The position numbers and the translations under genes are program-made. From contig CAZKCO010000002.1 in NCBI GenBank assembly GCA_964551335.1, positions 310,001-374,000 on the forward strand: 64,000 bases of DNA, read 5' to 3'. Origin of the DNA: Tunicatimonas sp964551335 (GTDB lineage Bacteria > Bacteroidota > Bacteroidia > Cytophagales > Cyclobacteriaceae). Shown here piece after piece: positions 43,539 through 52,518 of this stretch. Every line of letters starts with the position of its first letter. Position 1 is the stretch's first letter. The notes under the pieces were generated by a model. The model did not search any database, was not told the DNA's origin, and saw only the letters and a list, made by a program, of their open reading frames with translations.

Positions 43539-44996
43539 TTAAAATTCCGCATTTTTGGGGGTGCGGGGGAAAGGAATCACGTCGCGGATATTCTGCATGC
43601 CGGTGACGAACATCATAAGCCGCTCAAAGCCAATACCAAAGCCGCTGTGGGGAACTGTACCGAACTTTCGGGTTTCCAGGTACCACCACATCTCTTTCTC
43701 CGGAATTCCCATCTCAGCCATACGCTGCTGTAGATGACTCAATCGTTCTTCCCGCTGCGAACCGCCGATGATCTCGCCAATACCCGGAAAGAGCACGTCC
43801 ATCGCTGCTACAGTATCGTCCTCGTTTTGCCGCATATAAAAGGCTTTAATCTCTTTTGGGTAATTATAGAGGATAACCGGCTTTTTGAAGTGCTTCTCCA
43901 CCAAAAACCGCTCGTGCTCCGATTGCAGATCGGCACCCCACTGATCTATCAGGAACTGGAATTTCTTCTTTTTATTGGGTTTGGAGTTTCGCAGAATATT
44001 AATGGCCTCAGTGTAGGTAATGCGCTCGAAATCGTTCTCTACTACAAATTTAAGCCGTTCCAGCAAAGACATATCGCTGCGTTCCTCTTTCTTCTTATTC
44101 TTCTCCTCGTCCAGTTGGCGCTGGTTCAGAAAATTCAGATCGTCGGCATAGTTGTCTAGGGCAAACTGCACCAGGTACTTGACGAACTCTTCGGCCAAGT
44201 CCATGTTATCGTCCAGATCGTAAAAAGCCATTTCCGGCTCAATCATCCAGAACTCCGCTAGGTGGCGGGATGTATTGGAGTTTTCGGCCCGGAAAGTAGG
44301 TCCGAAGGTGTACACATCCGACAGTGCCAGTGCGCCTAGCTCAGCCTCCAATTGGCCCGATACCGTCAGGTTAGCCTCTTTTCCGAAAAAATCCTCCCGG
44401 TAATCTACCTCGCCTTCTTCCGTTAAAGGTGGGTTCTTAGAATCAAGGGTAGTTACCCGAAACATTTCCCCCGCGCCTTCCGCATCCGAACCGGTGATGA
44501 TAGGCGAATGCAGACAGTAAAAACCTCGATCGTGAAAGTACTTGTGGATGGCAAAGGTCATAGCGTGCCGCAAGCGAAATACCGCACTAAAGGTAGAAGT
44601 ACGAGGACGTAAGTGGGCTTTCTCCCGCAAGAACTCGTAAGAATGCTTTTTTGGCTGTAGGGGGTAAGTCTCCGGATCGGCCTCACCCAGCACTTCAATG
44701 GTTTCGGCCAGTAGTTCAAAACGTTGCCCCTGCCCCTGCGATTCTACTAATGATCCGGTTACCGCCAACGCCGCTCCGGTATGAATACGATCTAGTACTT
44801 CCCCCGAAACCTGTTCCGGATCGGCCACTATTTGCAGATTATGGATAGTAGAGCCATCGTTTAGGGCAATGAAGTTCACATTCTTGCTACCTCGCTTCGT
44901 ACGTACCCACCCCTTTACTACCACCGGTTGGCTTACGGCCTCCTGAGGTAAGTTATCTTCTAGTAATTGCTTGATTTTCCACCGCGATTTTTGCAT
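43539..44996 (-). CDS. asnS: Asparaginyl-tRNA synthetase
   Basis: 485 aa class II synthetase that charges tRNA-Asn. An N-terminal OB-fold anticodon domain (VVVKGWVRTKRGSKNVNFIALNDGS) is followed by the catalytic domain with class II motif 2 (TFRAENSNTSRHLAEFWMIEPE) and motif 3 (GFGIGFERLMMFVTG). A charged insertion (EEKNKKKEERSD) in the middle is typical of Bacteroidota AsnRS. Full length. Confidence 0.97.
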   Translation of the reverse strand: MQKSRWKIKQLLEDNLPQEAVSQPVVVKGWVRTKRGSKNVNFIALNDGSTIHNLQIVADPEQVSGEVLDRIHTGAALAVTGSLVESQGQGQRFELLAETIEVLGEADPETYPLQPKKHSYEFLREKAHLRPRTSTFSAVFRLRHAMTFAIHKYFHDRGFYCLHSPIITGSDAEGAGEMFRVTTLDSKNPPLTEEGEVDYREDFFGKEANLTVSGQLEAELGALALSDVYTFGPTFRAENSNTSRHLAEFWMIEPEMAFYDLDDNMDLAEEFVKYLVQFALDNYADDLNFLNQRQLDEEKNKKKEERSDMSLLERLKFVVENDFERITYTEAINILRNSKPNKKKKFQFLIDQWGADLQSEHERFLVEKHFKKPVILYNYPKEIKAFYMRQNEDDTVAAMDVLFPGIGEIIGGSQREERLSHLQQRMAEMGIPEKEMWWYLETRKFGTVPHSGFGIGFERLMMFVTGMQNIRDVIPFPRTPKNAEF

Positions 44997-45137
44997 ACTA
45001 TAGTATCGAGAAATGTGCTTTTTGAGGGTGTTAGAACCACCCTGCTTGAAAGTTAGTTAATACCTTACGGATGTAGTAAAACTGGCCGTAAAACAACGAT
45101 AATTTGGTCTTTTTAACAAAGATTTGTGATAATATCA

Positions 45138-45145
45138 TAAATTTG
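45138..45145 (+). promoter_or_regulatory. Candidate -7 box of rpoN promoter
   Basis: TAAATTTG fits TAnnTTTG and lies 41 bp before the rpoN start; TTTG copies upstream are not at ideal spacing. Confidence 0.4.
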
Positions 45146-45186
45146 CGCCTCAGTAGGGGCATACATTTTTATCATGAAGAAATAGC

Positions 45187-46641
45187 ATGCAAAAGCTTGG
45201 TTTAAACCAAACACTTAGTCAGCGATTATCTCCGCAGCAGATACAATTTATCAAGCTGTTGCAGATACCTACGGCTGAGTTGGAGGCCCGTATTGAACAG
45301 GAACTGGAAGTGAATCCTGCCTTGGAGGAAGGTCGTGACAATGAGGAAGAAGCACCCGCAACTGCCGAAGATGATTTTGACGACAACGAACAAGAAGACT
45401 ACTCCGAAGAGATTAGTGTAGAGGACTATCTTTCGGAAGATGAGTTTAGTGGCTATAAAATGCAGGGTGACGGGTCGTACCACGAAGAAGACGATAAAGA
45501 CCTGCCAATGCCCACTTCGGTTTCCTTGGTAGAGCAGCTTATCACCCAACTCAACTTCCTTCAGCTCGACGACCGCCGTCAGCAAATTGGTCTGCAACTG
45601 ATTGGCAGCATTGAAAGTGACGGATATATTCGACGCGACCTGGAAGCCATCGTAAACGACTTGGCCTTCTCGCTGAATATTGATACCGACGTAGAAGAAC
45701 TGGAAGAACTGCTGTCAAAGATTCATAATTTTGATCCCCCCGGTATTGGAGCCCGTAATCTGCAAGAATGCTTGCTCCTGCAACTCGAGCGCAAGCCAGA
45801 ACAGGACCGTTACACCCGAGTGGCTATTGATATTATCGAGAATAACTTCAAGGAGTTCACCAAGAAACACTTTGATAAGATTTGCCGCAAACTAGGCGTT
45901 GACGAAAACACGTTGCGAGAAGCAATCAATATTATTACCAAGCTGAACCCGAAGCCCGGAGGTGTAGGCACCGACCTGGCCGCCCGCACCCAATACGTAG
46001 TACCGGACTATATTCTGGTTAATGATAACGGTAAGCTGGAATTATCACTAAACTCTAAAAATGCTCCGGAACTTAGAGTAAGCCGCTCGTATTCGGATAT
46101 GTTGCACGCCTACGACAAGAGTAATAAGAAAGATAAGAAGCTTAAAGACACAGTTTCCTTTGTGAAGCAAAAGCTGGATTCAGCCAAGTGGTTTATTGAT
46201 GCTATTAAGCAGCGGCAAAACACCTTGCTCAACACTATGGAAACTATCGTGAAGTATCAGTACGACTTTTTTCTGACCGGCGACGAAAGCAAGCTGCGCC
46301 CGATGATACTGAAGGATATTGCCACCGAAATTGGTATGGATATTTCTACCGTTTCGCGAGTAGCTAACAGCAAGTCGGTGCAAACCGAGTACGGTACCTA
46401 CCCACTCAAATATTTCTTCTCAGAAGGTATTGCTACCGACTCAGGAGAGGACGTGAGTAGCCGTGAAGTGAAAAACTACCTAAAAGAACTGGTCGACAAC
46501 GAAGACAAACGCAAGCCGTTATCAGACGATAAGCTGGAAAAACTACTCAAGGATAAAGGGTACAATATTGCTCGTCGAACGGTGGCGAAGTATCGGGAGC
46601 AGCTACAGATTCCGGTGGCCCGGCTAAGAAAAGAACTTTAA
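45187..46641 (+). CDS. rpoN: RNA polymerase sigma-54 factor
   Basis: 484 aa. N-terminal Gln-rich activator region (LNQTLSQRLSPQQIQFIKLLQIP), a long acidic linker (about 50-100), core-binding part, HTH (DIATEIGMDISTVSRVANSKSVQTEYG) and C-terminal RpoN box ARRTVAKYRE that reads the -24 element. Its stop overlaps the next gene start by 1 bp. No sigma-54 activator gene lies in the window. Confidence 0.97.
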   Translation: MQKLGLNQTLSQRLSPQQIQFIKLLQIPTAELEARIEQELEVNPALEEGRDNEEEAPATAEDDFDDNEQEDYSEEISVEDYLSEDEFSGYKMQGDGSYHEEDDKDLPMPTSVSLVEQLITQLNFLQLDDRRQQIGLQLIGSIESDGYIRRDLEAIVNDLAFSLNIDTDVEELEELLSKIHNFDPPGIGARNLQECLLLQLERKPEQDRYTRVAIDIIENNFKEFTKKHFDKICRKLGVDENTLREAINIITKLNPKPGGVGTDLAARTQYVVPDYILVNDNGKLELSLNSKNAPELRVSRSYSDMLHAYDKSNKKDKKLKDTVSFVKQKLDSAKWFIDAIKQRQNTLLNTMETIVKYQYDFFLTGDESKLRPMILKDIATEIGMDISTVSRVANSKSVQTEYGTYPLKYFFSEGIATDSGEDVSSREVKNYLKELVDNEDKRKPLSDDKLEKLLKDKGYNIARRTVAKYREQLQIPVARLRKEL

Positions 46642-47273
46642 TGATACGAAAACTGGCGGTAGTATGCTCGGTGCTCATGCACCCTCTGCTGATGCCTACC
46701 TACTTATTTGCACTGCTATTTTACTACGCTCCTATTGTTGTCCGCCCGGGAGTAGGGAATGCTGATTACTTACTACTGGCTATTTTCTTAACCACTTTTC
46801 TTATTCCCTTAGTTTACGTTTCGGTTTCCCGCTTTCTGGTAATCCGAGCCAACTATCTGACGGTTATTTCCATGCCTACCCGACAGGAACGGATACTGCC
46901 CTTCTTCTTCATTAGTATTTTCTACATGATTGTCACCTTTCTGTTCGTATATAAATTTGAAGCTAGTCCGGTGCTAAGCGTAATTTTGGCCGCTACTACG
47001 GCAATTATTGTAGTGGTGAGCATTACCACCCTGTTTCTAAAGGTGAGTGCTTACAGTGCCAGTAGCTTTGGGCTGATCGGCTTTGTTATTGGCTTAGGTA
47101 TCAAATATCCGCAGGCATTTCTGGTACTTCCGCTGGTAGGCTTTCTGCTCCTTAGCGGGCTGGTCATGTCGGCCCGGCTTTATATGGGCTCTCATAAACC
47201 CATGGATGTTCTGGTCGGCTGCATAATCGGTATAACCATCAGCCTTTCCTCCGTTTTAATATTTGTAGCTTAA
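46641..47273 (+). CDS. PAP2-like integral membrane protein
   Basis: 210 aa, about six membrane helices. A residual PAP2-phosphatase pattern is visible: PTRQERILPF in place of KX6RP and ARLYMGSHKPMDVLVG matching RX5H with the following D; the PSGH motif is replaced by SASSFG, so the central His is missing. It may be an inactive or differently acting relative. It shares one base with rpoN and is probably co-expressed. Confidence 0.75.
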   Translation: MIRKLAVVCSVLMHPLLMPTYLFALLFYYAPIVVRPGVGNADYLLLAIFLTTFLIPLVYVSVSRFLVIRANYLTVISMPTRQERILPFFFISIFYMIVTFLFVYKFEASPVLSVILAATTAIIVVVSITTLFLKVSAYSASSFGLIGFVIGLGIKYPQAFLVLPLVGFLLLSGLVMSARLYMGSHKPMDVLVGCIIGITISLSSVLIFVA

Positions 47274-47284
47274 ATATTTGAGTA

Positions 47285-47334
47285 TTATAGTGTTATGGTA
47301 TTATTGTGCTTTGGTGTTCATGAAAACACTATAA
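47285..47334. terminator. Hairpin between convergent genes
   Basis: TTATAGTGTT (47285-47294) pairs with 47325-47334, loop 30 nt, between the PAP2-like gene and ftsY. A further copy of AACACTAT lies at about 47349. Confidence 0.35.
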
Positions 47335-47352
47335 CATCCTGATAATAAAACA

Positions 47353-48318
47353 CTATGAGCTAAACAGTGAGTCAACGAACTCCATTTTGTTGAAAACTTG
47401 TAGATCTTCCATTTTCTCGCCCACTCCAATATACTTCACCGGAATTTTGAACTGATCAGAGATGCCGATAACTACTCCACCCTTGGCAGACCCATCTAAT
47501 TTGGTAATAGCCAGAGCGGTTACTTCGGTGGCTTTGGTAAACTCTCGAGCTTGAATGAAGGCATTCTGTCCAGTACTACCGTCTAGCACCAGTAACACCT
47601 CATGGGGGGCTTCCGGCACAAATTTCTGAATGACGCGCTTGATCTTAGAAAGCTCATTCATCAGGTTGACTTTGTTGTGCAGACGACCGGCGGTGTCCAC
47701 AATAACCAGATCAGCCTTTTGATCAACTCCCTGCTTCACCGCATCGTAGGCTACCGAAGCCGGGTCGGTATTCATGCCGTGGGCGACAACGGGTACTCCC
47801 ACTCGTTCGCCCCAGAGCTTGAGTTGATCTACGGCGGCCGCCCGGAAGGTATCGGCTGCCCCCAAAATCACACTTTTCCCCTGTTTCTTAAACTGATAGG
47901 CTAGTTTACCAATAGTGGTTGTTTTACCTACTCCGTTTACTCCAACGACTAAAATAACGTGGGGCTGATGATCATCAGGTAAACTAAAGTCGTTGGCATT
48001 GGTAGTAGTATACGAATCATCGGCCTCAGTGAGAAGCGAGGCGATTTCTTCCTTCAAAATGCGGTCGAGCTCCGAGGTACTCAGGTATTTGTCCCGGGCT
48101 ACCCGCTCTTCGATCCGGTCAATGATCTTCACCATCGTATCTACGCCCACATCGCTGGTAACGAGCACCTGCTCCAGTTCATCCAGCACTTCTTCATCTA
48201 CGGTAGACTTGCCGGCAATAGCCTTGCCCATCTTTTCAAAAAAGCTCTGTTTAGACTTTTCCAGCCCTTTATCCAGCGATTCTTTTTTATCCTTAGAGAA
48301 TAAACCAAAAAGTGCCAT
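47353..48318 (-). CDS. ftsY: Signal recognition particle receptor
   Basis: 321 aa from Met at 48318 (ALFGLFSKDKKESLDKG). The frame is open 23 codons further upstream, but the family begins here. NG-domain GTPase: helical N domain, then GVNGVGKTTTIGKLA (G1), DTAADTFRAAA-type region seen as GAADTFRAAAVDQLK, DTAGRLHNK (G3), TKLDGSAKGG (G4/G5). No long acidic A domain. It docks ribosome-SRP complexes at the membrane. Confidence 0.96.
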   Translation of the reverse strand: MALFGLFSKDKKESLDKGLEKSKQSFFEKMGKAIAGKSTVDEEVLDELEQVLVTSDVGVDTMVKIIDRIEERVARDKYLSTSELDRILKEEIASLLTEADDSYTTTNANDFSLPDDHQPHVILVVGVNGVGKTTTIGKLAYQFKKQGKSVILGAADTFRAAAVDQLKLWGERVGVPVVAHGMNTDPASVAYDAVKQGVDQKADLVIVDTAGRLHNKVNLMNELSKIKRVIQKFVPEAPHEVLLVLDGSTGQNAFIQAREFTKATEVTALAITKLDGSAKGGVVIGISDQFKIPVKYIGVGEKMEDLQVFNKMEFVDSLFSS

Positions 48319-48443
48319 TTTAATTGAAAGTGAATAGTGGAAAATTGATAGTGTTTCAAGATACTGAAATTTCGTAAGCACGAGCACCCACGAACGATGT
48401 TCTTTGTTGAGGAACCCCTATACTATCATGCGTTAAAAAGATA

Positions 48444-48465
48444 CAAAAAAAGCCCTGAAAGGGCT
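48444..48465 (-). terminator. Rho-independent terminator of the DUF4295/ribosomal operon
   Basis: Stem AGCCCT/AGGGCT (48451-48456, 48460-48465) followed on the - strand by seven T. It separates the ribosomal-protein operon from ftsY. Confidence 0.8.
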
Positions 48466-48498
48466 AGATAAGGTCAATTACAAAAAGCAGTAAATAAA

Positions 48499-48651
48499 CT
48501 ACTTTTTGAAGTACTCTTTTACATTGTCTACGGGCACCATTTCCTCTTTAAAGGTATAAGCGCCGGTCTTCTCTGACTTTACCGCTTTGATAACTTTAGC
48601 GTAGTTTTTTCCAGTAGCGGTACGTAGGGTCGCAACGGTTTTCTTAGCCAT
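48499..48651 (-). CDS. DUF4295 small basic protein
   Basis: 50 aa, ATG at 48651 to stop at 48499. MAKKTVATLRTATGKNYAKV and KTGAYTFKEEMVPVDNVKEY match DUF4295, a Bacteroidota-specific family almost always encoded between rpmG and ftsY, as here. It starts 3 bp after the rpmG stop. A ribosome-linked role is inferred from this position. Confidence 0.9.
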   Translation of the reverse strand: MAKKTVATLRTATGKNYAKVIKAVKSEKTGAYTFKEEMVPVDNVKEYFKK

Positions 48652-48653
48652 GA

Positions 48654-48842
48654 TTACTTAATTTCTCGGTGTACAGTATATTTCTTCAGAACAGGGTTAT
48701 ACTTCTTGCGCTCCAGACGCTCCGGGGTATTCTTACGATTCTTAGTCGTAATGTAGCGAGAAGTGCCTGGCTGGCCGCTGTTCTTGTGTTCGGTGCATTC
48801 CAAAATTACCTGAATGCGGTTTCCTTTTCCTTTTTTAGCCAT
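48654..48842 (-). CDS. rpmG: Ribosomal protein bL33
   Basis: 62 aa. GNRIQVILECTEHK, SRYITTKNRKNTPERLERKKYNP and the VLKKYTVHREIK end identify bL33. Only one Cys is left, so it is the zinc-free (C-minus) form. Confidence 0.95.
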   Translation of the reverse strand: MAKKGKGNRIQVILECTEHKNSGQPGTSRYITTKNRKNTPERLERKKYNPVLKKYTVHREIK

Positions 48843-48878
48843 GATCGCTAATTGTTATAAGTTACAGAATTCCGGTAC

Positions 48879-49118
48879 TTAAATCTGCGAGGTCCCTTTG
48901 GCCCGAGCTTCTTTTAGTACGGCAGTAATTCCATTTTTATTAATAGTTCGTAGCGTAGAAGTCGATACGCGAATGGTAACCCACTTGTCTTCCTCAGGAA
49001 GATAAAAGCGCTTAAGCTGCAAGTTAGGATAGAACTTGCGCTTGGTTTTATTGTTCGCCTTCGACACATTATTTCCCACGCGGGGACGCTTTCCGGATAT
49101 CTGACAAACCTTAGACAT
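48879..49118 (-). CDS. rpmB: Ribosomal protein bL28
   Basis: 79 aa. MSKVCQISGKRPRVGNNVSK at the start and NLQLKRFYLPEEDKWVTIRVS are typical of bL28. First gene of the rpmB-rpmG-DUF4295 operon; 36 bp before rpmG. Confidence 0.96.
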   Translation of the reverse strand: MSKVCQISGKRPRVGNNVSKANNKTKRKFYPNLQLKRFYLPEEDKWVTIRVSTSTLRTINKNGITAVLKEARAKGTSQI

Positions 49119-49189
49119 AGCTTAAAATTTTCTCGTCCTCTGAATTAGGGTTGCAAATATCTGAAATTCTTCTTAGAAAGAAAAATTCA

Positions 49190-49384
49190 TCAATCTGTTT
49201 TTCTACCACCATTCTTTTCGAATCCGTAGGGGCAGTGTCGGCAACCACTTCGGCAACAATAACCCCGTTTTAGGTGATAGCGTTCCGTAAACACCCACAA
49301 ACCTTCATCGGTCACATAATAATCTTCCGTAGTCAGCTTCGGACTCTCGCCCGAGTCATTGTCCCTTTTATAGTCTCTGCTCAA
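49190..49384 (-). CDS. DUF5522 cysteine-rich small protein
   Basis: 64 aa. The C-terminal half carries RGYCCRSGCRHCPYGF, a conserved Cys cluster (CC-x3-C-x2-C) of the DUF5522 family that could bind a metal. Function unknown. It is divergent from rocD and lies 71 bp upstream of rpmB on the same strand. Confidence 0.85.
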   Translation of the reverse strand: MSRDYKRDNDSGESPKLTTEDYYVTDEGLWVFTERYHLKRGYCCRSGCRHCPYGFEKNGGRKTD

Positions 49385-49405
49385 CTTACTTTCCTCATTT
49401 CTTGC

Positions 49406-49413
49406 TAACTTTG
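49406..49413 (+). promoter_or_regulatory. Candidate -7 box of rocD promoter
   Basis: TAACTTTG fits TAnnTTTG, 36 bp before the ATG at 49450. Confidence 0.4.
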
Positions 49414-49449
49414 CGTTTTTCTGGAAACAATACTAACAAAAATAAATGT

Positions 49450-50682
49450 ATGACCGAAACAACGTTAACTACCCAGCAGGCCATAGAATTGGAAGAAAAG
49501 TACGGTGCCCATAACTACCACCCTTTACCGGTAGTACTTTCTCGGGGGGAAGGAGTGTACGTGTGGGATGTAGAAGGCCAACAGTACTTCGATTTTCTTT
49601 CGGCCTACAGTGCCGTAAACCAGGGGCACTGCCACCCTCGCATTGTAAAAGCCCTCACCGAGCAAGCCCAGCGGCTTACGCTGACCTCCCGGGCATTTTA
49701 TAACGATGTGCTGGGCCGCTACGAAAAATTTATCACCGAACTATTTAACTACGACCGGGTGCTACCGATGAACACCGGAGTAGAAGGCGGCGAAACCGCC
49801 GTAAAGCTTTGCCGAAAGTGGGCCTACGAGGTGAAAGGCGTTCCGGCCAATCAGGCGAAAATTATTTTTGTGGAAGGAAACTTCTGGGGGCGCACGCTGG
49901 GGGCTATCTCTTCTTCCACCGACCCTAGCAGCACCACTGGCTTCGGGCCACTTATGCCGGGCTACGAAATTATTCCCTATAACGATCTGGATGCGCTAAA
50001 GCAGGCACTACAGAACCCTAACGTGGCCGGGTTTATGGTAGAACCTATTCAGGGCGAAGCCGGAGTGGTAGTGCCAGACGAAGGATATCTAAAACAGGCG
50101 TATGAATTGTGTCGGCAGCACAACGTAGTATTTATTGCCGATGAGGTACAAACCGGCATTGCCCGCACCGGAAAGCTATACGCCTGCCAACACGAAGGTT
50201 TTCAGCCGGATATTTTAATCTTAGGCAAGGCGCTGTCGGGTGGGGTGTTTCCCGTATCGGCGGTGTTATCTAGCGATGAGATTATGCTCACCATCAAGCC
50301 CGGCGAGCACGGTTCTACTTTTGGTGGTAATCCGCTGGCCTGCGAGGTAGCTATGGCCGCACTAAATGTAGTAATTGATGAACAACTAGCCGAACGAGCC
50401 GAGCTCTTGGGCCAGATTTTCCGTGAAAGAATGCAGCGGCTGGTAGACCGGCACGCTCTGGTAAGCCTGGTACGCGGAAAGGGACTGTTAAATGCAGTAG
50501 TGATTGATGACGATCCTGAAGGAGGTACAGCCTGGAATATCTGCTTAAAGCTGAAAGAGAATGGGCTGCTGGCTAAGCCAACCCATGGCAACATCATCCG
50601 ATTTGCCCCCCCCCTGGTCATTACCGAAGAGCAACTGCACGAATGCTGCGATATTATTGAGAAAACCCTGGCGAAATTTTAA
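49450..50682 (+). CDS. rocD: Ornithine-oxo-acid transaminase
   Basis: 410 aa from the ATG at 49450, which matches the family start (TETTLTTQQAIELEEKYGAHNYHPLPVV); an upstream in-frame ATG at 49402 would overlap the promoter box. Class III PLP aminotransferase: MNTGVEGGETAVKLCRKW, IADEVQTGIARTGK and the PLP lysine in ILGKALSGGVFPVSA. It converts ornithine to glutamate semialdehyde in arginine breakdown or proline synthesis. Followed by a strong terminator. Confidence 0.94.
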   Translation: MTETTLTTQQAIELEEKYGAHNYHPLPVVLSRGEGVYVWDVEGQQYFDFLSAYSAVNQGHCHPRIVKALTEQAQRLTLTSRAFYNDVLGRYEKFITELFNYDRVLPMNTGVEGGETAVKLCRKWAYEVKGVPANQAKIIFVEGNFWGRTLGAISSSTDPSSTTGFGPLMPGYEIIPYNDLDALKQALQNPNVAGFMVEPIQGEAGVVVPDEGYLKQAYELCRQHNVVFIADEVQTGIARTGKLYACQHEGFQPDILILGKALSGGVFPVSAVLSSDEIMLTIKPGEHGSTFGGNPLACEVAMAALNVVIDEQLAERAELLGQIFRERMQRLVDRHALVSLVRGKGLLNAVVIDDDPEGGTAWNICLKLKENGLLAKPTHGNIIRFAPPLVITEEQLHECCDIIEKTLAKF

Positions 50683-50710
50683 ACAGTTACTTGCCGACCA
50701 AGTTCATTAT

Positions 50711-50743
50711 TAGCGACACATCTTAGTGTGTCGCTATTTTTTT
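50711..50743 (+). terminator. Rho-independent terminator of rocD
   Basis: Perfect 10-bp stem (TAGCGACACA, 50711-50720, with 50727-50736), 6-nt loop, then a T tract. Confidence 0.9.
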
Positions 50744-50758
50744 ATCATCTACTAGTTA

Positions 50759-51517
50759 TTGTTGACTTCTATTAATCATCAGATCACTACGATCACTTTT
50801 TTGAAGTTCCGGCGGCTGAAGGAAAAGTGGTGGGCCATGAGGCAAATGCGAGAGGCTCACACTACATTAAAATCAGTACCTGGACTTTCTTTTTACAAGC
50901 TCTTGGGCAGTGGCGGAGGAAACGGCTTTAGTATACTCCCTGATTTAAGTACCTATGCCCTTCTGGCCGTTTGGGAAGATAAGTCTTCCGCAGAAACCTT
51001 CTTCCAGAATCACCCTTATAGTCATCAGGCTTTCGCTAATGCTCAGTACTCCTGGACCATTTTTATGAATATGGCAAGGGTAAAAGGAAGCTGGGAAAGT
51101 ATCCAACCTTTTCCGGAGCAGAAAGTAGATGTAGGCAAAGGCCCTATTGCCGTACTAACCCGAGCCACAATCCATCCTCATAAACTATGGAGCTTCTGGA
51201 AGCACGTACCGAAGGTCAGTAATCGGCTGGAACACCACCAAGCCGGAATAGTATTCTCCAAAGGGATTGGAGAAGTTCCGCTGTTGCAGCAGGCAACTTT
51301 TAGTCTTTGGAAAAGCCGCGATGCTATGGTGGCCTACGCTTACCGCAGCGCCAAGCACCAGGAGATGATAAAAAAAACGAGGGAGCTGGGGTGGTACCGG
51401 GAAGAGCTATTTGCTGAATTTGTTCCTATTGATACTAAAGGACAATGGCCGGATGTTTCCAATCTTGCTAACTATCTCAACCATTCATCTTCCGATGATT
51501 ACAAACGGGCAGTTTAG
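50759..51517 (+). CDS. CrtA/spheroidene-monooxygenase-like protein
   Basis: 252 aa with a TTG start (two TTG codons in tandem after a stop); no ATG is available until residue 27, so the start is uncertain. It resembles the heme-containing CrtA family: ITTITFLKFRRLKEKWWAMRQM, FYKLLGSGGGNGFSILPDLSTYALLAVWEDK, and VLTRATIHPHKLWSFWKHVP. CrtA oxidises acyclic carotenoids. No other carotenoid gene lies nearby, so the true substrate is open, although the strain also has a retinal-using rhodopsin. Confidence 0.8.
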   Translation: MLTSINHQITTITFLKFRRLKEKWWAMRQMREAHTTLKSVPGLSFYKLLGSGGGNGFSILPDLSTYALLAVWEDKSSAETFFQNHPYSHQAFANAQYSWTIFMNMARVKGSWESIQPFPEQKVDVGKGPIAVLTRATIHPHKLWSFWKHVPKVSNRLEHHQAGIVFSKGIGEVPLLQQATFSLWKSRDAMVAYAYRSAKHQEMIKKTRELGWYREELFAEFVPIDTKGQWPDVSNLANYLNHSSSDDYKRAV

Positions 51518-51699
51518 TTCAGGGGTTAAAGTGTTTAGGTGTTTTAGTGTTATAGAGTCCAGTGTTTTGAGTTTAGAATTCAAGCTAACTCAAGATGCTG
51601 AACTCAGAGCGCTGTTTCTTAACAACCCGAACACTATAACTCTAGACCACAATAGCACCATAAATTTAATCTGTTTATCTTCCCTCAAATATTTAGCCT

Positions 51700-52518
51700 A
51701 TGCTCTCCCACCTTTCTGAAACCTACGATTTTTTATCTCAGCATATTCCTCAGGCTCCTGAAATTGGCATTATGCTGGGCACTGGCTTGGGCCGCCTTGC
51801 CGACGAGATAGACGCTGAACAAATTATTTCTTATGACGATATTCCCCACTATCCGGTGAGCACGGTGGAAACCCATCACGGAAAATTGATATACGGAACG
51901 TTGGGTGGTAAGCGGATACTAGCCATGCAGGGGCGCTTTCACTACTACGAAGGCTACTCCATGCAGCAGATCACCTACCCTATTCGGCTAATGCACCGCC
52001 TGGGTATCCGTACCTTATATATTTCAAATGTGTCGGGGGCTATGAACTTAGCCTACGAGAAGGGTGATTTGGTGCTGATTGATGATCATATCAACTTACA
52101 GGGAGCCAATCCGCTTACCGGACCCAATTGGGATGAATTTGGGCCCCGCTTTCCCGAAATGAGTGAGCCTTACGATCAGGAAATGATTCATACTGCCTGG
52201 CAAATCGCCAAGCAGGAAGGCTACCGTATTCATAAAGGAGTATACGTAGCGGTGAATGGCCCCAACCTGGAAACCCGAGCGGAGTACCGCTTTCTCAGAA
52301 AAATCGGGGGTGATCTGGTCGGGATGTCTACCGTGCCGGAAGTAATCGTGGCCAAACATCAAGGTATGAAAGTATTTGCCGCTTCTATCGTTACTGATTT
52401 GGGCGACCCGGATAATCTGGAAGCGGTGAGTGTAGAAGAGATCATTCGGGTGGCGAGTGAAGCCGAACCTAAACTTACCCGCTTATTTTACCGCATGATT
52501 AACGAGCACGATTACTAA
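51700..52518 (+). CDS. Purine nucleoside phosphorylase
   Basis: 272 aa, PNP/MTAP family (trimeric inosine/guanosine type). GIMLGTGLGRLADE, HHGKLIYGTLGG, MQGRFHYYEGYSMQQITYPIR with the family signature, NVSGAMN, and GPNLETRAEYR with MSTVPEVIVAKH. It splits purine ribonucleosides with phosphate. It converges with the MFS gene and overlaps it by 4 bp. Confidence 0.95.
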   Translation: MLSHLSETYDFLSQHIPQAPEIGIMLGTGLGRLADEIDAEQIISYDDIPHYPVSTVETHHGKLIYGTLGGKRILAMQGRFHYYEGYSMQQITYPIRLMHRLGIRTLYISNVSGAMNLAYEKGDLVLIDDHINLQGANPLTGPNWDEFGPRFPEMSEPYDQEMIHTAWQIAKQEGYRIHKGVYVAVNGPNLETRAEYRFLRKIGGDLVGMSTVPEVIVAKHQGMKVFAASIVTDLGDPDNLEAVSVEEIIRVASEAEPKLTRLFYRMINEHDY

